Shown piece after piece: positions 39,291 to 47,135 of a DNA stretch of 64,000 nucleotides. Both the position numbers and the translations under genes were made by a program. Under the pieces are notes generated by a model that did not search any database, was not told where the DNA came from, and saw only the letters and a program-made list of their open reading frames with translations. Position 1 is the first letter of the stretch, and each line of letters starts with the position of its first letter. Source of the stretch: an uncultured Aquimarina sp. (GTDB lineage: Bacteria > Bacteroidota > Bacteroidia > Flavobacteriales > Flavobacteriaceae); assembly GCF_947492405.1 (NCBI RefSeq), contig NZ_CANLMP010000004.1:620001-684000 (forward strand), given 5' to 3'.

Positions 39291-39521
39291 CTAACAAACC
39301 TCCTTATCCGAATAATTCGTTTCGCCATCAATAATATCTGGATTCAAATCACAAGAAGAGTTCTGTCCAAACTTAAGTTGCTCAGTTATTAGTGAGTTTA
39401 GATTATTATAATTAGTTACTGCTCTAATGGAGACTATCTGTATATTAGGTGTTAAACCTAGATTTCCAACAACTACATATATATCTGAATAATTAGTATT
39501 TAAATTATTGAAAAAAAGTTT
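39291..39521 (-). pseudogene. Possible gene remnant without a start codon
   Basis: A 76-codon open frame on the minus strand has protein-like composition (NYSDIYVVVGNLGLTPNIQ, LITEQLKFGQNSSCDLNPDI) but no ATG, GTG or TTG near its beginning. It ends with TAG at 39291-39293. No family is recognised. It may be the 3' part of a decayed gene, or chance in AT-rich DNA. Confidence 0.25.
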
Positions 39522-39688
39522 TTACTATTCCAACTCGCCGTTAGTTTATTTTATAAATTATTTATTCAGTATCAATCTACTAATATAATAACTGACTTCT
39601 AACTTTTTTAAAAGAAAAGGTATCAATACGAACATTGACACCCTTCCCTTTAAAAATATTTTATTATTGATTAATTTGCGAAACCAAA

Positions 39689-40549
39689 TTATTTACTAAT
39701 GGAATAAGCCGTTAATTTACCATCTAACATCTGTGGTACTAGAATTAGGTTTTTCTCTTCAAGGTATAATATATCCGCAGATCCAGAGTTCAGATCAAGT
39801 ATTTTATTGATTTTTCCTTTTTGATCAATAATGAACAAACCGCCTTCTATCCAATCAGATACTATAAATGATTTTTTTAGAAGTATCAGCCCGTCAAGAT
39901 TACCAAAAGATTTTGTAAATTCCTTTATCTCTTTTGTTTTTAAATTTACTTTAAGTAATTTTCCAGGTGTGTCTGTTTTAAAAGTTTTTGGGTCTGTAAC
40001 CACACCCCAAGTAGCAACATAAATATCTCCATTTTTAATTTTTAATCCATTAGGATAGTCAAGGGTTTTATTCTTAATCCATAATGATATTTCTTCATTT
40101 TTTATTTGATAAATGGCATTACCCCCAAAAGTATCAGAAATATAAACATCTCCACTTTCAGAAATTTCTATATCATTTAGAAAAGTTGCTCCTTCAGCTA
40201 CATATGTTTTAATAATTTTACCTTTTGTTATATCGATTACTTCTACTTTGTCAATATCTGCTACGAATAACAAATTTTTAAAAACACCTAATCCTTTTGG
40301 AGCATTAAGTCCTTCAATCCATTTTTTTGTTATGATTTCACCCTCTTCACTAATGGTTGAAATGTATCCCAAACCATTTTTTTCCGCAGGCTGACCAGCT
40401 ACATTTGAAACAAAATATGTTTTACTATTTTTGTCGAAAACAACCGATTCAGGTGCTTCTAAATCTATGACAGTCCATTTACTTTTGAAATTCTGAGAAT
40501 AAATATTCAGTGAGATTAATAAGATCCCGATTGCAATTATTTTTTTCAT
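39689..40549 (-). CDS. Secreted SMP-30/gluconolactonase-like propeller protein
   Basis: A 286-residue protein with a signal peptide ending NIYSQ. Repeated blades such as APESVVFDKNSKTYFVSNVAG, APKGLGVFKNLLFVADID, FLNDIEISESGDVYISDTFGG, LDYPNGLKIKNGDIYVATWG and NLDGLILLKKSFIVSDW form an NHL/SMP-30 six-bladed propeller. The Asn/Asp residues in FLNDI and YPNGL are typical metal-site positions of the SMP-30 family. Members hydrolyse sugar lactones, so it could act after polysaccharide breakdown, but many relatives are only binding proteins. It carries no T9SS domain and is probably periplasmic. Adjacent DNA on both sides is gene-poor. Confidence 0.78.
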   Translation of the reverse strand: MKKIIAIGILLISLNIYSQNFKSKWTVIDLEAPESVVFDKNSKTYFVSNVAGQPAEKNGLGYISTISEEGEIITKKWIEGLNAPKGLGVFKNLLFVADIDKVEVIDITKGKIIKTYVAEGATFLNDIEISESGDVYISDTFGGNAIYQIKNEEISLWIKNKTLDYPNGLKIKNGDIYVATWGVVTDPKTFKTDTPGKLLKVNLKTKEIKEFTKSFGNLDGLILLKKSFIVSDWIEGGLFIIDQKGKINKILDLNSGSADILYLEEKNLILVPQMLDGKLTAYSISK

Positions 40550-41036
40550 CGTTTAGGTTTTTAATTTTATAAGACAAAATTATAAACTTAAGGTCTATTA
40601 AAAATTGATCTATGGTAATATTGGTATAATTCTTTCTATTTATTTTTTATAGTGCAAATCAATTACCCCAGGAAGGAATCCAATCTCTGTTATCCTGAGT
40701 TAGAATCTAAACACATAATTTCTGGTTTAAAAATCAGAGTCAAACAAAAACTTACCTAAAGAAAAAAATATCTAGTATCTCTATTCTACCTCTTATTCTT
40801 CCAACCGCTTTTATTTATTAACGCTAGTTACGCATTATATCTATAAATTGTCTTTTTTTTAGTCAAACCGGATCTATATTTTATTGTTTTAAGGTTTACA
40901 TTCTTCCTAGCTCTGTACTTATATCAAGAATCTTTGAAATAGTGATAATTATATAATCAGTAATCTATGATAGAGTATTTATTATAAGAGCAGAAATATT
41001 TGGAAAATGTGCGTATTCATGTACTTTTTGAAGTGT
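40550..41036. other. Gene-free region before the recombinase
   Basis: AT-rich DNA upstream of the SMP-30-like gene start. No gene, hairpin or repeat is recognised in this part of the 704-base gap. Confidence 0.45.
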
Positions 41037-41072
41037 AAACCTTTATAAATGAAGGGTTAGGTATATTTTTAT

Positions 41073-41120
41073 TTAGGCTTATAACCTGAAGTTCAATTGT
41101 TTGAGTCCTGTTCTCACTGC
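41073..41120 (+). other. Degenerate tRNA-like 3' fragment
   Basis: TTAGG-CTTATAA-CCTGA forms an anticodon-arm-like hairpin (one G-U), followed by TTTGAGTCCTGTTCTCACTGC, which looks like the T-loop, 3' T-stem strand and acceptor 3' strand of a tRNA. The 5' T-stem strand no longer pairs and no 5' half is present. Possibly an old attachment-site remnant; low confidence. Confidence 0.25.
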
Positions 41121-41163
41121 GGAAATAAAATAAGTTTTTTCTTACACAGCTTAAACATGAAGT

Positions 41164-41199
41164 TAAAACCTTTGTAAACACTAGTATTTATAAAGGTTT
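41164..41199 (-). terminator. Hairpin after the recombinase gene
   Basis: AAAACCTTTGTAAA and TTTATAAAGGTTTT pair over 14 bases with one G-U around an 8-base loop, 55 bases past the recombinase stop. A further copy of AAACCTTTATAAAT lies at 41037-41050. Confidence 0.5.
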
Positions 41200-41253
41200 T
41201 GAAACTAATAGTTACCGTGGAGGAATTCAAACCTACAATCTCTTTGGATGTAA

Positions 41254-42474
41254 TCAAAAATTCAAAACGTTATTTAAAGCCTCATCCGTCTTGGTATGAT
41301 CAAAATTACTTTGATAACCTATGGTTGTGCTTAGATGTGAATGCCTATATAGTTTCTGGAGCATTTGTGGAGAAACCTGATCTCCTGCAATGTGACCAAA
41401 AGAATGCCTGGCAATATGACTTGTAATTGTCTTTTTAATCTCTGCCATCTCCCCTATCTCTTTAAGGTACTTATTGATTTTTTTTGTGCCCGTTTTTAGT
41501 CTAGAATACATAGCCTTCGAGTCTTTCTGATCTACACCCTTAAGTTCTGGAAATATGAAACTACTTTTTGATTTTTTACCCTTATCATATTGGTTGATAA
41601 TACTAATAGCCTTTAACGGCAACATTAGGGAGTCTATTTTATCATTTTTTCCCATCTGATAATGTAGTCTATCCTCTACGATATCTCCCCATTTCATTCT
41701 CAAAACATCAGAAATCCTAATCCCTGCTAAATAAAAAGAAAACAAAAACACATTTCTTGTATGCCATATAGGTGTTCCTTCATCTAACTCTAACTGTTCA
41801 ATAGATAAAATTTCATCTTTATTTAAGCCTATTTTTTTACTATCTGGATATTTTATCCTTACTCTACCAACTCCAAAAGGATAATATTTTTGTTCTACCA
41901 CTTCTGCTCTAATTGCAGCATTAAACAGTAACCTAATCAGCACAAAAATATTCATAACTGATCTTTCAGATAAATCTTTATTTGCTTTTAGATATGTCTT
42001 CATTTTCTTTAACATCGCTTCATCAATATCCTGAAAAGACAAATTCCTATTTCCCAAATATTCTTCTATTCTATTTATTTTACTATTGTCCGAAATTGCT
42101 CTGTTGTGTTTTCCAGCTCTTCTTAAATCCGAGACATGCTCATCTGCAAAATCAAAAAATGTTTTGCTCTTTTTCCTCTCTCTAATTGCGTCAATAATCT
42201 GCCTGGCACTCAAAGGAGTTTTTGAGGATTTTGATTCAAATATTACATCCTCTAGTTGGTCGTATTTTTTCCTTATTAGCCTATTGAGATGGCTATATTT
42301 AGGGTGTGATTTCTTAATCTTTTCTGCTTCAGGATCCCAATCAGAAGGATCAACATTATAACCTAAATGTAAATAACTAATTTTTCGATTTGCTGTTACC
42401 CTAAGAGCTAAACGATAAAGTTTTTCACCCTCTTTATTAATTTTTGGATGTAAAACAGTCTTGAGTGTTGCCAT
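41254..42474 (-). CDS. Tyrosine recombinase / integrase (Arm-DNA-binding, Bacteroidota type)
   Basis: I start at the ATG at 42474 (MATLKTVLHPKIN), the usual start of this family; the 8-residue longer frame needs TTG. The protein has 406 residues: an N-terminal Arm-binding domain (about 1-90), a core-binding SAM-like domain (about 105-200) and the catalytic domain (215-400). Catalytic residues visible are Arg253 (AGIRISDV), His353 and Arg356 (HIARHSF), the HSH pair at 378-380 and nucleophile Tyr387 (TIGYQSNF). It reads away from the tRNA-Leu fragment 180 bases upstream, the arrangement expected for an element integrated in that tRNA. No transfer genes are visible nearby, so the class of element is unknown. 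Confidence 0.92.
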   Translation of the reverse strand: MATLKTVLHPKINKEGEKLYRLALRVTANRKISYLHLGYNVDPSDWDPEAEKIKKSHPKYSHLNRLIRKKYDQLEDVIFESKSSKTPLSARQIIDAIRERKKSKTFFDFADEHVSDLRRAGKHNRAISDNSKINRIEEYLGNRNLSFQDIDEAMLKKMKTYLKANKDLSERSVMNIFVLIRLLFNAAIRAEVVEQKYYPFGVGRVRIKYPDSKKIGLNKDEILSIEQLELDEGTPIWHTRNVFLFSFYLAGIRISDVLRMKWGDIVEDRLHYQMGKNDKIDSLMLPLKAISIINQYDKGKKSKSSFIFPELKGVDQKDSKAMYSRLKTGTKKINKYLKEIGEMAEIKKTITSHIARHSFGHIAGDQVSPQMLQKLYRHSHLSTTIGYQSNFDHTKTDEALNNVLNF

Positions 42475-42521
42475 TTTTATAATATTAATTTCGTTCAAAA
42501 ATATATAAAAATTTTAAAAAG

Positions 42522-42542
42522 GGTAAAACATAGGTAAAACAT
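42522..42542. repeat. Tandem direct repeat between integrase and att fragment
   Basis: Two copies of GGTAAAACAT, starting 11 bases apart (42522-42531 and 42533-42542). Short direct repeats here, between int and the tRNA fragment, fit arm-type recombinase or excisionase binding sites. Confidence 0.4.
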
Positions 42543-42652
42543 TTAGCGTTTTATCTTAAATTTATTTGAAATTAAAAAAGCTTTAAAATCCTTTAAATAC
42601 TTAATTTAATAGCTATTAAGGAATATTTAGGTTCATAAAGAACTTTTAAAAA

Positions 42653-42707
42653 CTAGACTTAGGATCTAGTGCCGCGAGGTGTGGGAGTTCGAGTCTCCCC
42701 GCCCGCA
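42653..42707 (+). other. att site: 3' fragment of tRNA-Leu(TAG)
   Basis: The sequence begins exactly at the anticodon stem: CTAGA-CTTAGGA-TCTAG (anticodon TAG at 42660-42662). A class II variable arm follows, then the T-arm GGGAG-TTCGAGT-CTCCC and the 3' acceptor strand CGCCCGC plus discriminator A. The acceptor 5' strand and D-arm are missing: the bases before 42653 are unrelated AT-rich DNA. The downstream hairpin terminator fits the original end of a tRNA transcript. I interpret this as the displaced chromosomal 3' half at the right end of an integrated element; the intact tRNA should be at the other end. Confidence 0.8.
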
Positions 42708-42735
42708 CTTTTTCAACTGTAAATTTACAGTCATA

Positions 42736-42763
42736 AAACCTCTCAGAAATGGGAGGTTTTTTT
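42736..42763 (+). terminator. Terminator downstream of the tRNA-Leu fragment
   Basis: AAACCTC and GAGGTTT pair around a short loop, followed by a run of seven or more T residues. It is probably the original terminator of the tRNA-Leu transcript. Confidence 0.75.
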
Positions 42764-42913
42764 GTTTGGGTACAACATTTTGGTTTTTTGTAGTCGTTTC
42801 TAGAAAATAACATCAACTAACTTCATATGATAAGGAATTATGTTAATTGATAAAACCAAGTTATATTATTTAAGTTAGTGTGCTCTTAAGTATCAATGAT
42901 ATTTAAATTAAGA

Positions 42914-42959
42914 AAATCTCCATTGCTTCCTTTAACAACTGGGAGAACAATGGAGATTT
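42914..42959 (-). terminator. Terminator of the unknown lipoprotein gene
   Basis: Perfect 12-base arms AAATCTCCATTG (42914-42925) and CAATGGAGATTT (42948-42959), followed on the minus strand by a T-rich tract, 24 bases past the stop codon. Confidence 0.7.
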
Positions 42960-42982
42960 AAAGTCAGATCTTCAAGAAACTT

Positions 42983-44248
42983 TTAATTACTCCCTTCAAA
43001 AGGTTGACAGATAACTGGGCAGTTAATGATAGCCTCAGACGCTCTAAGTCCTACTACAAAATCATTTTCAATACCAGCACTACCCGCAAAACTTTCAATA
43101 AGTCCATCAGATATTAGGTTATCCAAATCATCAAAACTTACGATTCTGCGTCTCTGATCTGTATCTATTGCTTTGTCCGTCCATTGGCTCAGATGCGCAT
43201 CCCATAACGGGCTATAATTATTCCCAAACTGTAAATCGTTATCTGGGTCTATAGGAAATACATTAATGGGGTCTAAATCGTCATCTAGGATGGTGGAGTT
43301 AAGACCTTGACGGTTAGGGTTTCCAATGCCAGTTAAACCATTTATATTAGGTGAAAAACCAAGTAAAGGAGAAGGCTCAAAAAGAGTGCTTTGACCAAAC
43401 GAATCTGAAAAATTAGCAAGCCTAGGTGCATATACTCCTAGTTCTATCGTAGCCGCACCTCTGTCAGATGAGTCGGTAACTAGGTGATAGTAAAACTGGT
43501 CACCTCCTTGAAAACCATCTAATAATTGAAGCTTAACATGACCTCGTCTTCTAGATATACTAATCACTCTGTCATGCAATCCGGTAGAATTTGCAATCAC
43601 CATTGCATTAAGAACTAATCCACTAGGTAACACTACGATTGATGACCATTCGTCATCACCTATAGCTCCTGGCTCAGCAACAGATGGCGGGAAAGTTGAT
43701 TCAATACCAGGTTCTAAAATTCGTTCTGGACTAAAGTCAATATCTCCAGCAAATTGAATACGGCCACGATTGATTGTAACATACTGCTCTCCACCCGTAC
43801 CTATAGCATTAATTAATTTTGGAGCATAATTAATTCCGAAAAGCTTTGCGACGTTAAAATTAGACGTCTCGGTTAGTATAAAATACGCAGGTCTGCCATT
43901 TGGTCTTTTACCTTTAAATAGTGGTAATGTCACATTAGCTCTGTCTGGGTCTTCTAAATTATTAAGTGCAATAGCACTTTTTAAAAACACATTAAATTCG
44001 GCAGGGAAAGTTCTTTTTGCGCTTTGAGCTTTCTCTGTTTCCGAGATTTCCATTTCAGAGGTTCTTAACTGTGTTAAAGATTCCATTTCGGCCATCGCAG
44101 CTTCTAAATTAATGCTTGAATCACTTACAGTAGAGGCATCACTTATACCTTCATTAGGGATTACTTCAGTCTCATCGCTACAACTATAAAAGAAGATAGA
44201 AAGCAACATTAAACTCAATAAACCATTTGTAAAATTTGATGTTTTCAT
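42983..44248 (-). CDS. Lipoprotein of unknown function
   Basis: A 421-residue protein with a lipoprotein signal (Cys23 in FFYSCSDE) and an acidic linker. The body is beta-rich with segments IQFAGDIDFSPERILEPG, GAIGDDEWSSIVVLPSGLVLNA, GLHDRVISI and LLDGFQGGDQFYYHLVTDSSDRGAATIELGVYAPRL. The final part (WTDKAIDTDQRRRIVSFDDLDNLISDGLIESFAG) looks like a separate helical end, with two Cys near the C-terminus. I recognise no family. Its only relative in the window is the decayed copy at 2450-3086. It sits just outside the proposed element edge and has its own terminator. Surface or periplasmic location is inferred. Confidence 0.8.
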   Translation of the reverse strand: MKTSNFTNGLLSLMLLSIFFYSCSDETEVIPNEGISDASTVSDSSINLEAAMAEMESLTQLRTSEMEISETEKAQSAKRTFPAEFNVFLKSAIALNNLEDPDRANVTLPLFKGKRPNGRPAYFILTETSNFNVAKLFGINYAPKLINAIGTGGEQYVTINRGRIQFAGDIDFSPERILEPGIESTFPPSVAEPGAIGDDEWSSIVVLPSGLVLNAMVIANSTGLHDRVISISRRRGHVKLQLLDGFQGGDQFYYHLVTDSSDRGAATIELGVYAPRLANFSDSFGQSTLFEPSPLLGFSPNINGLTGIGNPNRQGLNSTILDDDLDPINVFPIDPDNDLQFGNNYSPLWDAHLSQWTDKAIDTDQRRRIVSFDDLDNLISDGLIESFAGSAGIENDFVVGLRASEAIINCPVICQPFEGSN

Positions 44249-44689
44249 AATATTTAATTTTTAGATTAAAATTAGGTAACACGTGTATTTTGAATATTCG
44301 ATAAGAAAGGAAACGAAACTTATGCCATAGATTTAAAAAAACTTAAAATATTGTAATTCAATTAATTAAACCATTTAGATGTATTCAGGTTAAAAGAAAG
44401 GCCTACTATATATTGTATTATTCCAACTCAATGTGATGTCTATGGAGAGGAGAATTACGTTTTCACGAAAGCCCACTCAGCCCATTTCCTTTCATTCCGT
44501 GAAAAGCTACATTTCAGAAAAAGAGCTTCACTATACAAGTTTTGGACACAATCCCCAATTTTAGCTTTCCATTCCAATCACTCTTCCCGTCATAATCGAA
44601 ATGAATATTTAATTATTTAAACATTATAAGGGATTAGTATAACTATTTCAACATAGAGTGAGTAAACTACGGAATGTGCAACCATCCCA
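44249..44689. other. Gene-free region upstream of the unknown lipoprotein
   Basis: AT-rich DNA with the promoter region of the lipoprotein gene. No gene is recognised; frames are short and interrupted. Confidence 0.45.
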
Positions 44690-45013
44690 TTATTTAATAT
44701 CTCTAGATTCAATAAACCATAGTATACATTCCTTGAAAAGAGAATGAAGTTTTACAATTACTTTGTCCCTAGCAATATTACATTGTAATGCAATATCGAA
44801 AACCTCTCCAATATGTGCTTCAATCTGCCTTAGCCCTTTAAAGATTTCTTGAGTTCCGTACTCCAGTTATAATTCATAAACATCATTATTTAATCTTAAA
44901 CTACCAATGTCAAAGAAAAATGTAATCAAGAAAATAGTTAAAAAAAGATTGGTTATTCTTATTTCAAACTCATTGTATCTTTCTTTACCATTTGCTTCTA
45001 ATACAAATCTCAT
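44690..45013 (-). pseudogene. Remnant of an unknown membrane-anchored protein with an in-frame stop
   Basis: From an ATG at 45013 the frame reads MRFVLEANGKERYNEFEIRI, a hydrophobic helix (LFLTIFLITFFF) and LNNDVYEL. It meets TAA at 44867-44869, then continues in the same frame with protein-like sequence (LEYGTQEIFKGLRQIEAHIG, FDIALQCNIARDKVIVKLHS) to a TAA at 44690. The unbroken coding character across the stop suggests a recent nonsense mutation. No family is recognised. Confidence 0.35.
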
Positions 45014-45350
45014 TAGAACTCCCAAACACAAAAGCCCCTGTTAGCACAATTACTTTATCCAACTTCTGTTTAGCCAAAAAAGTTGCAGTTTCAATCATTG
45101 TAAGGGCTCCGTGTGTAGCTATGATTTTATCACTTGAAACGTTTTCAATACTTGACAAAAGCTTCAATCTATCATCATCTGTGATAAATCGACTGTCCCT
45201 AGACATTACCTTTTCTACTATTATTTCCTTTTGCGGATTTAAGATTTCTAAGAAATGTGCTATTCCAATAGAAGCTTCAGTAAGCTTTTCACTTTCAGAT
45301 GCATATTTCAGATCTTCGATAGTACCGCCTGTTGTGAATAGATCTATCAT
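44985..45350 (-). pseudogene. Truncated asparaginase-like gene
   Basis: The 121-residue product has the start of the short asparaginase-domain family: MIDLFTTGGTIEDL (catalytic Thr region), RFITDDDRLKLLSSI and IATHGALTMIETATFLAKQK. The last recognisable piece is VIVLTGAFVFGSSN, after which homologues continue with about 40 more residues (the NLG and MNG motifs), but here the frame ends in ICIRSKW. The THG triplet is kept, but the THGTDT signature common in larger asparaginases is THGALT here. The C-terminal third is therefore lost, and the DNA beyond runs into another remnant at 44690-45013. Probably non-functional. Confidence 0.6.
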
Positions 45351-45512
45351 AGACTTGACTTTTTTGTAAGGTATTGAATTTCAAATTGAAAGAATCTAAA
45401 AATCATGCCCTCACAACTATTTACGTGAAATTAGGAAATAGCTATTAAAAGTGGGAAATTCGAAACGCTCCAATAACACAACATATCGTACTTCTACAAA
45501 TAACTAGAGTTG

Positions 45513-45980
45513 CTACCTGCCTAGAATATTCGACCATTGCACATCTGCCCTGGTCTTGTATCCTTTTTCATTTTCATTCCAACTATTAAGAGTATTATTG
45601 AAGAATCTATTATAAAACAAATACAAAGTGTCATCTACGATTTTAAAAGTTTCAGGATCCACAGAGACTTTTTTTCCATCTGCCATAGCATAAGCACACC
45701 AACCGCCATAAGCTGGTAAGTATTTCTGAGGATTACTCTTAAATTTAGTGCGATTACCTTCGGAAGAAAAATAATAGGTAGCACCTTTATATTTTTCTTG
45801 AATTCGCTTAGAACCTTTTTTAGGTGCAGAATTTTCAGAATAAGAGACCAAATCATAGCCATTTATAGCTTTGCCATTATTTTCAAGATTATAGTGTTTT
45901 GTAAGTTTTAAACCTTGACCAGTTTGTGCATTTACGTTTGAAATGGCTACTAGTAAAATAATTAAAAAAGAAGTTTTCAT
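45513..45980 (-). CDS. Exported YHS-domain protein
   Basis: A 155-residue protein with signal peptide (VNAQTG) and a YHS domain: INGYDLVSY, KYKGATYYFSSEGNRTKFKSNPQKYLPAYGGWCAYAMADG. YHS domains often bind metal or partner with heavy-metal and redox proteins. It is divergent from the tyrosinase operon and resembles the second YHS protein at 55246-55791, which lies on the other side of the operon. A role in metal handling for the copper enzyme is inference from position. Confidence 0.85.
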   Translation of the reverse strand: MKTSFLIILLVAISNVNAQTGQGLKLTKHYNLENNGKAINGYDLVSYSENSAPKKGSKRIQEKYKGATYYFSSEGNRTKFKSNPQKYLPAYGGWCAYAMADGKKVSVDPETFKIVDDTLYLFYNRFFNNTLNSWNENEKGYKTRADVQWSNILGR

Positions 45981-46181
45981 ACTGTTGAATTTAAGTTAAT
46001 TGTATTGCAAGCAAACTATAACTATGCCATTATGCAAAACCCACTTTATCAGCTCTTTGATGCTCTGTAGTTGTACTGAAGACTACCACATTTGGGTAGG
46101 TACAATAGCGTGTACATTTAGATAGCGTATATCCAATTATTGGGATGTTTCATTTCTTCTTAAATATTGCTAGAAGCATGT

Positions 46182-46211
46182 ACGGTATGCTGTACTCCCA
46201 CAGTATGCCGT
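46182..46211. promoter_or_regulatory. Inverted repeat upstream of the tyrosinase operon
   Basis: ACGGTATGCTGT and ACAGTATGCCGT form two 12-base arms (two G-T positions) around ACTCCC, also readable as two GTATGCYGT direct repeats. It lies midway between the divergent YHS and pirin genes, so it may be an operator for either. Confidence 0.4.
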
Positions 46212-46372
46212 GTTTAATTGTATTCATCTTTTAAATTTAAAACCCTGATTAACAGTTCTTTAAATTTGTTTTTTAAAAAGGCATTGAATTTGGCAAGTTA
46301 CTGTTGACCAGAATAATGGGAATGTATTTTTCGCTTCGCTCTGGTTTATTCAATAACTATAAAACCAATAAA

Positions 46373-47086
46373 ATGAGAAGCGTTTTACATACATCTGATT
46401 CTCGTGGTACTGCCGACTTAGGGTGGTTATATTCAAGACACACCTTTAGTTTTTCCAATTACCATAATCCAAAAAGAATGAATTTTGGACTTCTGCGCGT
46501 ATTAAATGATGATACAGTTTCAGAAGGTAAAGGCTTTGGTACGCATCCGCATCAAGATATGGAGATTGTTTCTATTCCTCTTGATGGAGACCTTAAGCAC
46601 GAGGACAGTATGGGTAACGAGACGGTTATCAAATCTGGTGATATTCAAATAATGAGTGCAGGAACAGGCATTCAACATTCTGAGTATAACTACAACCCGA
46701 ATAAGTCTGTCAAATTTCTTCAGATATGGGTATTCCCAAATAAAAATGGAGTTACTCCAAGATATGACCAAATAACACTAGATGTAGCAGACCGTCATAA
46801 CAAACTACAACAAATATTATCTCCAAATCCTGATGATGAAGGTGTTTGGATACATCAGAATGCGTGGTTTCATATGACGAAAATGGACAAAGGCCAGAAA
46901 CTATCTCACAGGTTACACAAACCAAACAATAACGGTATCTACATTTTCATACTCAATGGAAATTCCACAGTAAATGGTCAATCCTTAAAAGAACGAGATG
47001 GATTGGGACTATGGGAAATTCAATCTATAGATGTCGAAGCAGATACCAAAACTGAAATACTGCTAATAGAAGTACCGATGAATTAA
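46373..47086 (+). CDS. Pirin-family (quercetinase-like) cupin protein
   Basis: I start at the ATG at 46373 (MRSVLHTSDSRG), the normal start of YhhW-type pirins; the longer frame begins at TTG with an unlikely leader. The 237-residue protein has the metal-site motif THPHQDMEIVS (His58, His60) and AGTGIQHSEYN (His102, Glu104), plus GDLKHEDSMGN. YhhW homologues have quercetin 2,3-dioxygenase activity in vitro. It is the first gene of a nine-gene operon, in which it would be the only clearly cytoplasmic enzyme. A flavonoid or phenolic substrate fits the later tyrosinase but is inference. Confidence 0.9.
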   Translation: MRSVLHTSDSRGTADLGWLYSRHTFSFSNYHNPKRMNFGLLRVLNDDTVSEGKGFGTHPHQDMEIVSIPLDGDLKHEDSMGNETVIKSGDIQIMSAGTGIQHSEYNYNPNKSVKFLQIWVFPNKNGVTPRYDQITLDVADRHNKLQQILSPNPDDEGVWIHQNAWFHMTKMDKGQKLSHRLHKPNNNGIYIFILNGNSTVNGQSLKERDGLGLWEIQSIDVEADTKTEILLIEVPMN

Positions 47087-47135
47087 TGTTGAAAGAGAAT
47101 ATAAACCGTCAGACAATGACACTAAAATTGAAACA

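Noticed and set aside
42653..42707. Complete tRNA-Leu gene
   Set aside because: Only the anticodon arm, variable arm, T-arm and acceptor 3' strand are present. No D-arm or acceptor 5' strand precedes them.
45981..46372. Sigma-54 promoter (GG-n10-GC) upstream of the tyrosinase operon
   Set aside because: I looked for the -24/-12 spacing on both strands here and between 55792 and 56022. Candidates such as GGCATTGAATTTGGC are off by one base, so no site is called although two sigma-54 activators are nearby.
46304..46372. N-terminal extension of the first pirin
   Set aside because: It starts with TTG and its 23 residues do not resemble the family; the ATG at 46373 matches the usual start.
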